From Opitutia bacterium (GTDB taxonomy: Bacteria > Verrucomicrobiota > Verrucomicrobiia > Opitutales > Opitutaceae): DNA of 62,156 nt. The DNA lies in contig CANGHW010000020.1 of the NCBI GenBank assembly GCA_947453695.1, forward strand, positions 1 to 62,156. The letters run 5' to 3'. The position numbers and the translations under genes were made by a program. Position 1 is the first letter of the stretch; every line of letters starts with the position of its first letter. The notes below the pieces were generated by a model. That model was given only the letters and a program-made list of their open reading frames with translations, made no database searches and was not told where the DNA came from. Positions 51,410 through 61,120 of this stretch are shown piece by piece.

Positions 51410-53818
51410 ATGAAAAAACCCATCACCCAAACCGCGTTTCACGCGGCCGCCGGCGCCGTCCTCTTCGGCCTCGGCTCGCTCGCCTCCGCGCAACCTGCCG
51501 CTCCCGGCGCTGCCGCTGCCGCCAAGGAAGAAGCCATCGCGCTCCCGCAGTTCACCATCACGGAAAAGCCCAATGGCCGCTACCAGTCCGGCCAGGCCCT
51601 CTCCGCCTCCCGCGTCGCCATGGCCGTGCAGGATATCCCGCAGACCATCTCCGTCGTCCCGCGCGAGTTCATCGAAGACTCCGCCGCGCTCCGCATGCTC
51701 GACGCCGCGAAATACGTCACGCCCATCGTGGAAAACACCCTGCCCTTCGGCGGTGACCGTTACACGATCCGCGGCTTCCAAGTTTCCGCCGAGTTTATCG
51801 ACGGCACCATGATCTCCGGCGCCGACGGTTACTCGATGTCGCAATCCACCGCCAACATCGAGCGCCTCGAAATCATCAAGGGCCCCAACGCCATCCTCGT
51901 CCCCGGCGGCAGTCCCGGCGGCGTGATGAATCCCATCACCAAGTCCCCCTTCGGTAAGGACGCCACCAAGGTCACCCTCGGCCTCTCCCATTACTCGGGG
52001 AACACGTTCGATCTCGATACCAACCGCGTCCTCACCAAGGACGGCAAGGCCAGCGCGCGCCTCATCTATTCCCTCTGGCGCACCGACTACTACATCAAGG
52101 GCCAGTATCGCAACGGCTACGAGCTTGCCCCGTCGTTCTCCTACCAGATCTCTCCGACCAACAAGCTCACGCTCAAGGCCGACTTCGTGCAGAACCGCGA
52201 GACCAACCTCGGCGGTCTCCCCATCGATCCTAGCGTCGGCTTCAACGAATACGCCCGCATCCCGCGCGGCCTCCCGCGTGACTTGCAATTCGGCGACGAC
52301 ACCGACACCCGCCACCGCTCCACCGAGCGCGCCAGCGCCGAGCTCCTCTCGACGCTCAACGATCACGTGACTTCGCGCCTCTACTTCATGGCCGACCACA
52401 TCCGCCGCTACGACATCGGTGGCACCAGCGCCGGTCTCTCCAACGCCGGCGGCGGCAGCCGCAATCCCTTCACCGGTCTCTACGAACCCGGCGTCAACTG
52501 GAACACCGCCGCCTACAACGCCGCTCCCGGCGTCACCCTCGTCGGCGCGCCCGCACCCGTCACCGATCCGTCCACTTGGATCTACCTCCGCAACGTCGGC
52601 AAGAACGACCTCGAATACACCGAGGCCCACGTGAAGAACGACTACGCCCTCGCGTTCGACACGCCGATCGGCAAGTCCACCACCATCGCCGGCTTCACCG
52701 CCAACACCTCGAAGGTCCGCTGGCGCACCCCGGCCTCCGCGTCCCGCCCCGCTGTCCCCGCCAACAACCTCGCCTCGATCACCTATCCGCCCTACGTTTA
52801 TCCGCCGATTCTCCCCGGTCTCACCACCGCCGGCCTCGGCACCGATCGCACCGGCAAACAGGATGACCTCCAGGTCTTCGCCTACGAGACGCTCGGCCTC
52901 TGGCAAAATCGCCTGCAGCTCTCCGGCGGCGTCTCTCGCTTCTTCGGCACCCTCGCCCGCACCGACAGCACCGGCACCGCCATCGCTCCGGCCTTCCCGA
53001 ACTCCCCGGCCTACAACCTCACCAACAACGCCACCTCGTTCGGCGTCGTCGTGAAACCCATCAAGGAGGTCTCCCTCTTCTTCAGCCGCAACACCACCGG
53101 CTCCACCATGCCCGGCTCCCTCAACGCCGGCGTCACCGACCCGAACCTCAAACTCGCCCAGGGCGGCCAGAAGGAATACGGCGTGAAGACTTCGCTCTTC
53201 GACGGCCGCTTCACCACGTCCATTGCCTACTTCGACATCGCGCAGAAGAACACCTCCGTCACCAACTCCGAGTTCTTCCGCCTCCAGGCCCTCGGCCAAT
53301 CCACCGCCGGTCTGCCGCAGTTCCTCCTCTTCGACCTCACCTCCAAGGGCTGGGAATTTGAGACCACCTACTCCGTCACCAAGGGACTCACGCTCATCGG
53401 CAACGTCTCCGACGTGAAGATCCGCCAGCCTGTCACCGACGTCCGCCTCCGCGGCGTGCCCGATCGCTCCTACGCGCTCTACGCCGACTACCGCATCACC
53501 GCGGGCGACCTCAATGGCCTCGGCTTCAACGCCGGCCTCGACTACAAGGGCGACGTCGCCGGTGAAAACGCCTCCGGCTTCACCACCACCCGCCCGCTCC
53601 CCACCGGCCCCGCCTTCGTTCCCGTCCAACCGTCCTTCCTCGTCGAAGGCCGCACCCTGTTGAACGTCGGCGTGACCTACCAACGCGGCCAGTGGTCCGG
53701 TGGTCTCACCATTCTCAACGCGCTGAACAAGGAATACATCCTCGCCGCCGGCAGCCGCGGTGCCGTCACCGTGGGCACCCCGCGCGACTGGAAAGCGACC
53801 CTCAGCTACAAGTTTTGA
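51410..53818 (+). CDS. TonB-dependent outer-membrane receptor (siderophore-receptor type)
   Basis: 802 residues from ATG 51410. Signal peptide ends at LASAQ. A short region with ALPQFTITEKPNGRY is followed by the plug domain (about 70-175): MAVQDIPQTISVVPREFIED, RYTIRGFQVSAEFIDGTMIS, IERLEIIKGPNAILVPGGSPGG (split here by the family's conserved RLEIIKGP). The 22-strand barrel ends with the aromatic-terminal strand KATLSYKF. The sequence style is that of FhuE/FpvA-like siderophore receptors, though in this phylum such receptors may take up other ligands. The AraC gene 197 bp downstream may regulate it. Confidence 0.92.
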   Translation: MKKPITQTAFHAAAGAVLFGLGSLASAQPAAPGAAAAAKEEAIALPQFTITEKPNGRYQSGQALSASRVAMAVQDIPQTISVVPREFIEDSAALRMLDAAKYVTPIVENTLPFGGDRYTIRGFQVSAEFIDGTMISGADGYSMSQSTANIERLEIIKGPNAILVPGGSPGGVMNPITKSPFGKDATKVTLGLSHYSGNTFDLDTNRVLTKDGKASARLIYSLWRTDYYIKGQYRNGYELAPSFSYQISPTNKLTLKADFVQNRETNLGGLPIDPSVGFNEYARIPRGLPRDLQFGDDTDTRHRSTERASAELLSTLNDHVTSRLYFMADHIRRYDIGGTSAGLSNAGGGSRNPFTGLYEPGVNWNTAAYNAAPGVTLVGAPAPVTDPSTWIYLRNVGKNDLEYTEAHVKNDYALAFDTPIGKSTTIAGFTANTSKVRWRTPASASRPAVPANNLASITYPPYVYPPILPGLTTAGLGTDRTGKQDDLQVFAYETLGLWQNRLQLSGGVSRFFGTLARTDSTGTAIAPAFPNSPAYNLTNNATSFGVVVKPIKEVSLFFSRNTTGSTMPGSLNAGVTDPNLKLAQGGQKEYGVKTSLFDGRFTTSIAYFDIAQKNTSVTNSEFFRLQALGQSTAGLPQFLLFDLTSKGWEFETTYSVTKGLTLIGNVSDVKIRQPVTDVRLRGVPDRSYALYADYRITAGDLNGLGFNAGLDYKGDVAGENASGFTTTRPLPTGPAFVPVQPSFLVEGRTLLNVGVTYQRGQWSGGLTILNALNKEYILAAGSRGAVTVGTPRDWKATLSYKF

Positions 53819-54015
53819 GTGTAAGGTCAGGGCGGCCAGGTTGGGGAATCTCGCCGTCAATCAGTGGTCACTCAATGGACGCGGCTCGCTTCGGCGGGCC
53901 GCGTTTTTCTTTCTCAACGTCTCCCTCCCACGTCGCTTCCTCTCGCTGTTGCAATCTCCCGACGTAGCCCGAGCTGCAGCGAAGCCACCGGGATATCCCA
54001 CCCACGATTCCACGA

Positions 54016-54969
54016 ATGTCTTCCGGTTTGACTGACCGGCAAACGCTTCAGTTGCCACTCGATCCGTGCGCCGCACGCTGCGCTTCAACCCCCCACCCCG
54101 TCATGCTGCGCTACCTCGCGAACGGACGCATCCGCTGGAAAGATTCGATGGTGTGCAACACGCGCACGAATTGGGAATTCTATGCCGTCATCGACGGCCG
54201 CGGCGGTCCCGTCTTCCGCGATGGCGAGCGCCCCGTCTTCGCGGAAAAGACGCTCTGGATCTTCGCGCCCGAATGCTCCCACGCCTGGGCCGACGACGGT
54301 CGCCACAAGTTTCACCGCATCGCCTTCCACTTCGGCACCGCGCCCTATCCTCTCGACGAAATTGTCCGGGAGCGCGGCTGGTTCGCCAAGAAACTCACCG
54401 ACGCCGAGATCGTGCGCCTGCAGCAAATCGCCGCCGAGCTCGAGCCCCACTACTGCGAACCCGGCCTCCTCAGCCCACTCTGCTTCCAAGGCCGCCTCAT
54501 GGATCTCGCCGCGCTGGCCCTCGCCGACCGCGCGAAACTTCAACCGCCTGCCCTGCCCGACCTCGCCAACTTCAAAGTCCAACGCGCCCTCGCCTGGTAT
54601 GCTGAGCACCTCGCCCGCCGCCCGTCGGTGAAAGAGGTCGCTGACGCGATTCACATCTCCATCAGCCACCTCCGTCGACTTTTCATGCAGGTGCGCCACA
54701 TGAGCCCCAAGTCCGCCTTCCGCCGCATCCGGATCGAGAAAGCCAACGAGTTGATGAGCCGCTCCGACTACACGCTCGAAGACATCGCGCGCCACTGCGG
54801 CTACGCCAACCCCGGCCACTTCTGCCGCGAGTATAAACTCGTGCACAACTTCACGCCCACTCACTGGCGAAAACGCCTCATCGCCGGCTTCGCGAAACCG
54901 CTCCCACCCGGCGTCGTCCCCGTGCGGGAATTCAGTGCCCGCCCCGCCGAACGCACGATGAGCGCCTGA
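54016..54969 (+). CDS. AraC-family transcriptional regulator
   Basis: 317 residues from ATG 54016. N-terminal cupin-like sensor region (about 25-120: NWEFYAVIDGRGGPVFRDGE, WIFAPECSHAWADDGRHKF). C-terminal double helix-turn-helix (about 195-290): SVKEVADAIHISISHLRRLF, MSPKSAFRRIRIEKANELM, and the family signature DYTLEDIARHCGYANPGHFC. Probably responds to a sugar or other small ligand and controls the adjacent TonB receptor or SGNH operon. Confidence 0.92.
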   Translation: MSSGLTDRQTLQLPLDPCAARCASTPHPVMLRYLANGRIRWKDSMVCNTRTNWEFYAVIDGRGGPVFRDGERPVFAEKTLWIFAPECSHAWADDGRHKFHRIAFHFGTAPYPLDEIVRERGWFAKKLTDAEIVRLQQIAAELEPHYCEPGLLSPLCFQGRLMDLAALALADRAKLQPPALPDLANFKVQRALAWYAEHLARRPSVKEVADAIHISISHLRRLFMQVRHMSPKSAFRRIRIEKANELMSRSDYTLEDIARHCGYANPGHFCREYKLVHNFTPTHWRKRLIAGFAKPLPPGVVPVREFSARPAERTMSA

Positions 54970-55041
54970 AGCAGGGCGGGCGCTTCCCCGTCCACTCTTC
55001 CACTCTCGCGAAAACACGATTTTTCCGGCTGTCACCTCGCC

Positions 55042-55260
55042 ATGAAATTGGCCGAGATTTCCCAGCTGAACTCCGCATCGCCCGAGCAAAAGCTCGCCTT
55101 GATCGATGAGCTTTGGGTCAGCCTCCCCCCTCGGCTCTGCCCACGCCATCCACGCACCTGACAGAGTTGGACAAACGTCTCGTTGACCTGCGCGCTCATC
55201 CCGAAAAGCGCTTTGCCTGAAGCCGCCCGCGCGCGCATCCGCACGCTCAGCGGGCTATGA
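55042..55260 (+). pseudogene. Broken addiction-module antitoxin (PF09720-like)
   Basis: From ATG 55042 the start MKLAEISQLNSASPEQKLAL and IDELWVSLPP fits the unstable-antitoxin family, but the frame then stops early. HLTELDKRLVDLRAHPEK continues in a second frame and SALPEAARARIRTLSGL in a third, ending in a TGA that overlaps the toxin ATG (ATGA), as expected for an ancestral toxin-antitoxin operon. Two frameshifts have inactivated it. Confidence 0.75.
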
Positions 55261-55556
55261 GTAAGATACTGCGGAGATTGGATGATGTCGCCGAGTGCGA
55301 CCTTCCCAGCATTCTGACCTACCACCTGCCGCGCTCCCGGCGGGAAAGCCGAGGCTATCCTCGCCGAATACGACCGCCTGATCGTTTTGCTCAAGACCAG
55401 CCCGCTCGCCATTCACTCCCGTTCGCAAGGCTGGCGCGTATGCATTTTCGCTCTGGCACCTACGCACTCTACTGTCGAGGGCTCGACGAATACTGGCTCG
55501 TCACCGGCATATCCTACGCCAGCCGCTATCCCGATTGGATTAAAATCAACTCCTGA
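55257..55556 (+). pseudogene. Broken RelE/ParE-type toxin
   Basis: The open frame from ATG 55257 changes character: the middle of the ancestral protein (EAILAEYDRLIVLLKTSPLA) is in another frame, while the C-terminal strand region FRSGTYALYCRGLDEYWLV and ASRYPDWIKINS is in the annotated frame. The pattern matches ParE/RelE toxins (helix with AEYDRLI, then beta strands, then R-x-P-x-W). At least two frameshifts; presumably dead along with its antitoxin. Confidence 0.7.
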
Positions 55557-55728
55557 TCCGCGAAGTCTGCGACCAACATTGAAAGTATGGCGCGGTCTTC
55601 GATGCGACCAACTCTCGAGCAAGGACCACTTTTCAACGTCCTCCGCACCTATTTTTCACGTCCGCCCGGCAAATCACTCCTTCGCGCTGCGACTCCTGCT
55701 GGGGCCGTCTCAGCATGAATTTTCCGCG

Positions 55729-56289
55729 CTACTTCTCGACCGGCCCGAAAAACGGCGCGCAAGGCTTGGGCGCTTCGCCGGCCGCCGCAGGCGCAAGATA
55801 AACGTCCTTTCCCCATTGCTCACTCAGTCGCACCGGCAGGTGTCCCGCGATCTGGCTCTGGTCCCCTTCGATCGCGATTACATAGTGCACCTGCGTCATC
55901 GGCGCCCCGCGCGTCAGCACCCCGACCACCGAGAACCGCGTGCCCGCTGGTAGAAATCCGAGATCCGTCACAAACCGCGTGACATACCCCGGCTTCCCGC
56001 GCGGATCGTAGCGTCGGTTCCTCGGATCATACTGCGGAATATACACGATCGGCTTGGCGATAATGCGGGCATAACGCGGAGCCTCCCCGACCTCCTCTCT
56101 CACCGACTGCAGGATGAAATCCTGCGCCAGCTCGTATCTCTTGCCCACCACTGGAGCGTATCGCGCCGAACCAGTGGCATTGTCCAACTTCAGCTGCACA
56201 CACCCGGTGCCCGCCCCGGCGAGAAGCGCGAGCGCCATCCCAGACGCTCCGCCGCGTATGATTTTCCAATAGCCGCACCGCGAACGCAT
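55729..56289 (-). CDS. Hypothetical lipoprotein
   Basis: 186 residues from ATG 56289 (an upstream ATG at 56349 would bury the signal). A lipobox follows a hydrophobic stretch: MALALLAGAGTGC, with Cys about 30 as the lipidated residue. The mature part (ARYAPVVGKRYELAQDFILQ, KPIVYIPQYDPRNRRYD, GTRFSVVGVLTRGAPMTQVH) has no recognised domain, but looks like a beta-rich outer-membrane lipoprotein. Short upstream gap to the Gfo/Idh/MocA gene on the same strand. Confidence 0.75.
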   Translation of the reverse strand: MRSRCGYWKIIRGGASGMALALLAGAGTGCVQLKLDNATGSARYAPVVGKRYELAQDFILQSVREEVGEAPRYARIIAKPIVYIPQYDPRNRRYDPRGKPGYVTRFVTDLGFLPAGTRFSVVGVLTRGAPMTQVHYVIAIEGDQSQIAGHLPVRLSEQWGKDVYLAPAAAGEAPKPCAPFFGPVEK

Positions 56290-56423
56290 GACCTCTTCGT
56301 GACAAAACCGCACCGCCGCTGCAACCGTGTCCTTCACCCTGCTCTTCATCCGCGTCCTTCGGGTTCCTAACGCCCCAAATCATCTGCCAAAACTCTCGCT
56401 TCCACGAGGCACTGCGCAGCGAC

Positions 56424-57827
56424 TCACACCCCCAGCTCCCAACCCGCCCGATAGGTCCCCTTGATCATCTCCTCGGCCTTCGGCTGCCCTTTCACGGTCA
56501 TCGTCGCCGCATCCCACTCGACCGGCTTGCCCAACCGCAACGCGACCACGCCGAGCAGACCAATCTCCGTCAGGCGCGCGCCGTAGGCGAAATTACTGCT
56601 CGCAGGCGTGCCACCCTTGATCGCGTCGAGCCAGTCACGGTGGTGTCCCTTGGAGCGGGCCAACGTAGGCGCCGGCTTCGTCACGCTCGCCCGCAAACTC
56701 TCCGGGAAAATCCGCGGCGCTCCACCTGCTCCGTCGCACTGGATCACGCCTTTTTCGCCGATGAACATCGTGCCGCGGTTCGGTAGGTTGAACTTCCCCA
56801 GCGCTTCCGGCGCTGCCGGCATGGCGCCGCCGTCCATCCACGTGAGCCGCCGCGCAGGCCCACCGTCTGTCGCCGGAAAATCAAAGTAGATGACACTCCC
56901 ATGCGGCGCGATCTCCGCGTCGCCCGTCCCGATCGCGTGCGCCTCGATCCGCGTCGGCGCGGAAAGGTCATACGCCCACGTTGCCGCGTCCATGTCGTGA
57001 CACGCAAAATCGCCCATCGACGAGGTCCCGAAGGCCCAGAAATCACGCCACGCCACCGGGTGATACGCCGCGTGGAAATCGCGGTGCTCGCGCGGCCCGA
57101 TCCACAGATCCCAATTCATTCCGGCCGGCACCACGCCGCCCGCCGGCGGCTTCGTCAGCAGCGTCGGGTTCCACCGCTTCGTGCCGACCCACGAATAGAT
57201 TTCGCGCACCGCACCGATCGTCCCTGCGCGCAGGTGCTCCACCGTTTCGCGGATTCCCACCGTCGAGTGCCCCTGATTGCCCAGCTGCGTCGCGACGCCC
57301 GTCTCCTGCGCCACCCGCGCCACCGCCCGCGCCTCGTGGATGTTGTGCGTCAGCGGCTTCTCGCAATACACGTGCTTCCCCGCCCGCATCGCCCGCAGGG
57401 CGACGTAAGCATGCAGGTGGTCTGGCGTCGCACAGAGGATCGCGTCGAGCCCCTTCTCTTTGTCCAGCATCTCGCGAAAATCTTCGTAACCCTTGCAGCG
57501 GTAGCCGGGCGTCGTCTTGCCGTGATGATCGTCCACGATCTTCAACGCCGGCAGCCTCCCGCCCACGCCTTTGTAATAATAGTTCTCCAAGCCGAACGTC
57601 TCCGCCGGGTCGGCGATCGCGCTCACTTGGGCGTCCGCCAGCGAGAGCAACGCCTTAAGGTTCTGCGTCCCGCGTCCGCCCACGCCAACGACCGCGAGAT
57701 TCACCTTTTCGCTCGGGGGCACAAATCGCGGCCCGCCCAACACATGCCGTGGCAGAATCTGAAACGCCGTGACGGCCGTCGCCGCCGTTTTGAGGAAATG
57801 CCGACGCGTCGACGGAGTGATCTTCAT
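56424..57827 (-). CDS. Exported Gfo/Idh/MocA-family oxidoreductase
   Basis: 467 residues from ATG 57827; earlier in-frame codons lack a signal. Tat signal: STRRHFLKTAATAVTAF. Rossmann fold: NLAVVGVGGRGTQNLKALLS; the family motif GKHVYCEKPLTHN carries the catalytic Lys; LGNQGHSTVGIRETVEHLRA follows. The C-terminal domain includes FACHDMDAATWAYDLS. Secreted members of this group are frequent in Verrucomicrobiota and act on sugars or inositol-like compounds, with a tightly held NAD(P). Divergent from the amidohydrolase gene (110 bp), possibly sharing a promoter. Confidence 0.9.
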   Translation of the reverse strand: MKITPSTRRHFLKTAATAVTAFQILPRHVLGGPRFVPPSEKVNLAVVGVGGRGTQNLKALLSLADAQVSAIADPAETFGLENYYYKGVGGRLPALKIVDDHHGKTTPGYRCKGYEDFREMLDKEKGLDAILCATPDHLHAYVALRAMRAGKHVYCEKPLTHNIHEARAVARVAQETGVATQLGNQGHSTVGIRETVEHLRAGTIGAVREIYSWVGTKRWNPTLLTKPPAGGVVPAGMNWDLWIGPREHRDFHAAYHPVAWRDFWAFGTSSMGDFACHDMDAATWAYDLSAPTRIEAHAIGTGDAEIAPHGSVIYFDFPATDGGPARRLTWMDGGAMPAAPEALGKFNLPNRGTMFIGEKGVIQCDGAGGAPRIFPESLRASVTKPAPTLARSKGHHRDWLDAIKGGTPASSNFAYGARLTEIGLLGVVALRLGKPVEWDAATMTVKGQPKAEEMIKGTYRAGWELGV

Positions 57828-57937
57828 GCCCGCAAGCGCACCTGCACCCCGCCGTATTTCAAGCCGCGATTTCACCCTCCCGTCACCGCACCCGCCTTGC
57901 TTACGCACCCGCGGCGTCGCAGGCTCTGGCCACCCCC

Positions 57938-59047
57938 ATGCGCCACCCGCTTTCCGTCCGCACTCTTCGGCGTGCCCTCGCCTTGCTCCTCTCGCCGCTC
58001 AGCGCCTTCGCCGTCGACGTTGCCGCACCGATGCCCGCCTACGAAAAGATCCTCAAGATCGACGTCCATTCGCACATCTTCGAAAACGTCCCGGCGATCC
58101 ACACGCTCTTCGCCCGCATCAACGTCCGCACGATCAACGTCTGCGTGCCCGGCGGCGATGGCCAACTCCCGTTGATGGATCGCATCGGCTTCGAGCTCTA
58201 CCGCGCCCACCCGCAGCTCTATCCCGTCACCACGACCTTCGATCTTCTCACCCGCCACGAACCCGACTACGCCACGCGCACGATCGCCTGGCTCGATCGC
58301 GCTTTCGACCGCGGCGCCGTCGCCGTGAAGATCTGGAAGGAAGTCGGCCTCGAACTCAAAACCCGCGACGGCCAATTCCTCCTGCCCGACGATCCGCTCT
58401 TCGACCCCATCTACGCCCACCTCGCGCGCCGCGGCATTCCGCTCCATGCCCACCTCGCCGAGCCCATCGACGCCTGGCTCCCCCTCGACAAGGATAGCAA
58501 CCACTACACCTACTACTCGCAAAATCCCCAGTGGCACCTCTACGGCAAGCCCGAGTATCCGAGCCACGCCGCCATCATCGCCGCTCGCGATAACATCATG
58601 AAAAAACACCCGACGCTCGTCGTCGTCGGGGCCCACCTGGGCAGCCTTGAGCACGACCTCGATGGCATCGCGGACCGTCTCGTGCGTTATCCCAACTTCC
58701 ACATCGAGGTCGCCGCCCGCACCCGCAATCTCACCCGTCACCCGCCCGACAAAGTCCGTGCGCTCTTCCAGAAATTTCCCGACCGCATCATGTATGGCGT
58801 CGACGCCGGCTGGATGCCGCACCGCCGCGACACCCCACCCACCGACGCCCAGCGCCAAGGCCACGTCAACAGCCTCGAGCTCCGCTACCGCGCCGACTGG
58901 GACTACTACGCCGGCACCGGCGAGATCACCTACAACAACCGCCGCGTCCAGGCACTCCACCTCCCGCCTGACATCCTCGAAAAATTCTACCACGCCAACG
59001 CCGAGCGCATCTTCAAACTCAACGCCGCGTGGGCGCGCACCCCCTGA
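57938..59047 (+). CDS. Secreted amidohydrolase-family protein
   Basis: 369 residues from ATG 57938. Signal peptide (RALALLLSPLSAFAVDV). TIM-barrel metal site: KIDVHSHIFENV (H-x-H), later GIPLHAHLAEP, VVVGAHLGSLEHDLD, and RIMYGVDAGWMPH with the catalytic Asp. This is the amidohydrolase 2/ACMSD-like group, which decarboxylates or hydrolyses small carboxylates or lactones. It may work with the divergent oxidoreductase on a common substrate. Confidence 0.88.
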   Translation: MRHPLSVRTLRRALALLLSPLSAFAVDVAAPMPAYEKILKIDVHSHIFENVPAIHTLFARINVRTINVCVPGGDGQLPLMDRIGFELYRAHPQLYPVTTTFDLLTRHEPDYATRTIAWLDRAFDRGAVAVKIWKEVGLELKTRDGQFLLPDDPLFDPIYAHLARRGIPLHAHLAEPIDAWLPLDKDSNHYTYYSQNPQWHLYGKPEYPSHAAIIAARDNIMKKHPTLVVVGAHLGSLEHDLDGIADRLVRYPNFHIEVAARTRNLTRHPPDKVRALFQKFPDRIMYGVDAGWMPHRRDTPPTDAQRQGHVNSLELRYRADWDYYAGTGEITYNNRRVQALHLPPDILEKFYHANAERIFKLNAAWARTP

Positions 59048-59224
59048 CCGCTTTCTCCGCTTCCCTCGCCTCCACCTCTCGACTCGTGGAACGCGCTACA
59101 AAAAATCCAAATCCCCGAATAGAGGTTGAGCGCCCGGGCGCTGCCTTCACACCTCACGTCGTCCACTCATAGTCCTCGGGCCTCGTTCATTGGGCCTGGG
59201 GCCTTCACCTCCTACTTTCTCGCC

Positions 59225-60169
59225 ATGCTCACCACCACCCTGTTCGGCCTCCTCCTCGGCGTCGGCCTCGCCGCACTCCTAACCCTGCTCTTTGGCGTTT
59301 ATACCATCGGGCCCACCGAGCGCGGCGTGCTCACCACCTTCGGCCGCGCCCAGCGGACCGTCGGCACCACCGCCGACGATCCCCAGCTCGGCGCCCTTCT
59401 CTCCACCGAGGAAAAGCAGCGCTACAACTATCCCTGCGTCCGCGTCATCCTCCCCGGCGGCCCCTACTTCAAGTGGCCGTGGCAGCGCCTCTACAAAGTC
59501 GACATGACCATCCAAACCGTCGACATCACCTGGGACCCCGAGATCCGCCAAGACTCCATCGAGGCCGTCACCAAGGACAACCTCACCGTCCAGATCTCCG
59601 GCCAGATCCGTTGGAAACCCGCCGAGCGCAATCTCTACGCCTACCTCTTCGGCATCTCCCATCCCGCCGCGCACGTCGTCGGCTACTTTATCTCCGTCCT
59701 GCGCGACCGCATCGCCACCTTTCACGGCGAAGCCGCCGAGGGCGCCGTTGAGGGCGTCTCGATCAACGACCTCCGCCGCAATCTTTCCCTGATCAACAGC
59801 TTCATGGAAGAAGCCTGCCGCAAAACCTCTGCGCGCTACGGCATCGACCTCGATGCCGCCCTCATCACCAACATCGACCCGCCATCCGACGTCGACGAGG
59901 CCCTCGCCTCGATCAATACGACGCAGAACCAGGTCGCCGCCTCGATCAGCCAGGCCAAGGCCGACGCCGATCAGAAACTGAAGATGGCCGAGCAGGCCGT
60001 GCAGATCGCTGAAAATCGCGCGCAAGCCGAAGCGTCTCCGATCCTCGAGCTCGGCAAAATCCTCACCGGCATGCACGCCGAAGGTGGCAAGCCCGCCCTC
60101 GACAGCTACCTCCGCAACGCGAGCCTCCCGCTCCGCGAAAAAGCCGCCCAGACGATCCTCAAACTCTAA
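59225..60169 (+). CDS. SPFH/Band-7 membrane protein (first of pair)
   Basis: 314 residues from ATG 59225, preferred because it begins right before the membrane anchor (TTTLFGLLLGVGLAALLTLL). SPFH domain: PTERGVLTTFGRAQRTVG, VRVILPGGPYFKWPWQRLYK, IEAVTKDNLTVQISGQIRWK. A long C-terminal coiled coil (about 225-290: SISQAKADADQKLKMAEQAV) follows. Prohibitin/stomatin-type scaffold of membrane microdomains. 12 bp before the second SPFH gene, so one transcript. Confidence 0.9.
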   Translation: MLTTTLFGLLLGVGLAALLTLLFGVYTIGPTERGVLTTFGRAQRTVGTTADDPQLGALLSTEEKQRYNYPCVRVILPGGPYFKWPWQRLYKVDMTIQTVDITWDPEIRQDSIEAVTKDNLTVQISGQIRWKPAERNLYAYLFGISHPAAHVVGYFISVLRDRIATFHGEAAEGAVEGVSINDLRRNLSLINSFMEEACRKTSARYGIDLDAALITNIDPPSDVDEALASINTTQNQVAASISQAKADADQKLKMAEQAVQIAENRAQAEASPILELGKILTGMHAEGGKPALDSYLRNASLPLREKAAQTILKL

Positions 60170-60181
60170 CGCGCACCCGCC

Positions 60182-61057
60182 ATGTCTCCTCTCCTCATCT
60201 CCATCGGCATCGGCCTCATCGGCACGTTTATCGCCACCCCGATCATCCTCGCCCTCGGCGCCATGTTCCAACTCTGGCGCGTGCTCCCCGAGCGCACCGT
60301 GCTCGTCTACACTTTCTTCGGCAAGGTCGTCGGCCAAGTCGACGAACCCGGCCTCTTCTTCCCCATCGCGCACTTCGGCCCGAAAGCCCTCCTCTTCCCG
60401 CTCTTCGGCAAAGCCTACACGGTCCGCACCCTCATTCACCAAGCCTACCTCCGCAACCAGCTCGTCAACTCCGAGGAAGGCGCGCCCATGGGCGTCGGCA
60501 TCTGGTTCGAAATGTTCGTCAAGGACCCGAAGGCCTACCTCTTCCAAAACTCCGATCCCATCGGTTCGCTCAAGGCCAACGTCGCCACCGCCGTCGTGAA
60601 ACAGCTCTCGAATCTCCGCCTTGAGGTCCTCCTCGAGAACCGCGACGCCCTCTCGCGCAAGGTCCGCGAAGAAGTTTCCCCTACGTCCTCACAATGGGGC
60701 TTCAGCCTCGGCTCGACTTACATCCGCAAGGTCGCCTTCCGCGACAAGGGCATGATCGCCGAGATCCAACGCAAGGTCGTCAACCGCCTCCGCCAGGTCA
60801 CCGCCGCGATGCGCCAGGCCGGCGAGAACGAGGTCGCGATCATCCACTCGGCCGCGGACAATAAAGCCTCGCAACGCCTCGGTCAGGCCCAAGCCGTCCG
60901 CCCGCAAGTCGTCGGCCGCGCCCTCGCTGAAATCCAACGCACCCCCGAAGTCGCCACCGCCCTCTTCACGCTGCTCGACATCCAGGCCACCTTGAAGAGC
61001 CCCGGCAAAATCACCCTCGCCAGCGGGGAATCCACCGGACTCCTGCTGAACAGCTGA
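60182..61057 (+). CDS. SPFH/Band-7-like membrane protein (second of pair)
   Basis: 291 residues from ATG 60182. N-terminal membrane helix (LLISIGIGLIGTFIATPIIL); then VLPERTVLVYTFFGKVVGQV, DEPGLFFPIAHFGPKALLFP, APMGVGIWFEMFVKDPKAYL, a divergent Band-7 domain. C-terminal helix QRLGQAQAVRPQVVGRALAE. It probably forms a hetero-oligomer with the upstream protein. No client protein gene (for example a NfeD-like protease) is adjacent. Confidence 0.85.
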   Translation: MSPLLISIGIGLIGTFIATPIILALGAMFQLWRVLPERTVLVYTFFGKVVGQVDEPGLFFPIAHFGPKALLFPLFGKAYTVRTLIHQAYLRNQLVNSEEGAPMGVGIWFEMFVKDPKAYLFQNSDPIGSLKANVATAVVKQLSNLRLEVLLENRDALSRKVREEVSPTSSQWGFSLGSTYIRKVAFRDKGMIAEIQRKVVNRLRQVTAAMRQAGENEVAIIHSAADNKASQRLGQAQAVRPQVVGRALAEIQRTPEVATALFTLLDIQATLKSPGKITLASGESTGLLLNS

Positions 61058-61120
61058 GGCTCCCGGCCGCGGTCCCAATCCGCACTCGCCTCACTTCGTC
61101 TGGCTCCTAGCGTCGCCGCC

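Noticed and set aside
51404..53860. 818-codon open frame on the minus strand
   Set aside because: It is the exact antisense of the TonB receptor; high GC at third codon positions keeps antisense frames open. The composition (Gly/Val/Asp/Glu-rich) has no domain.
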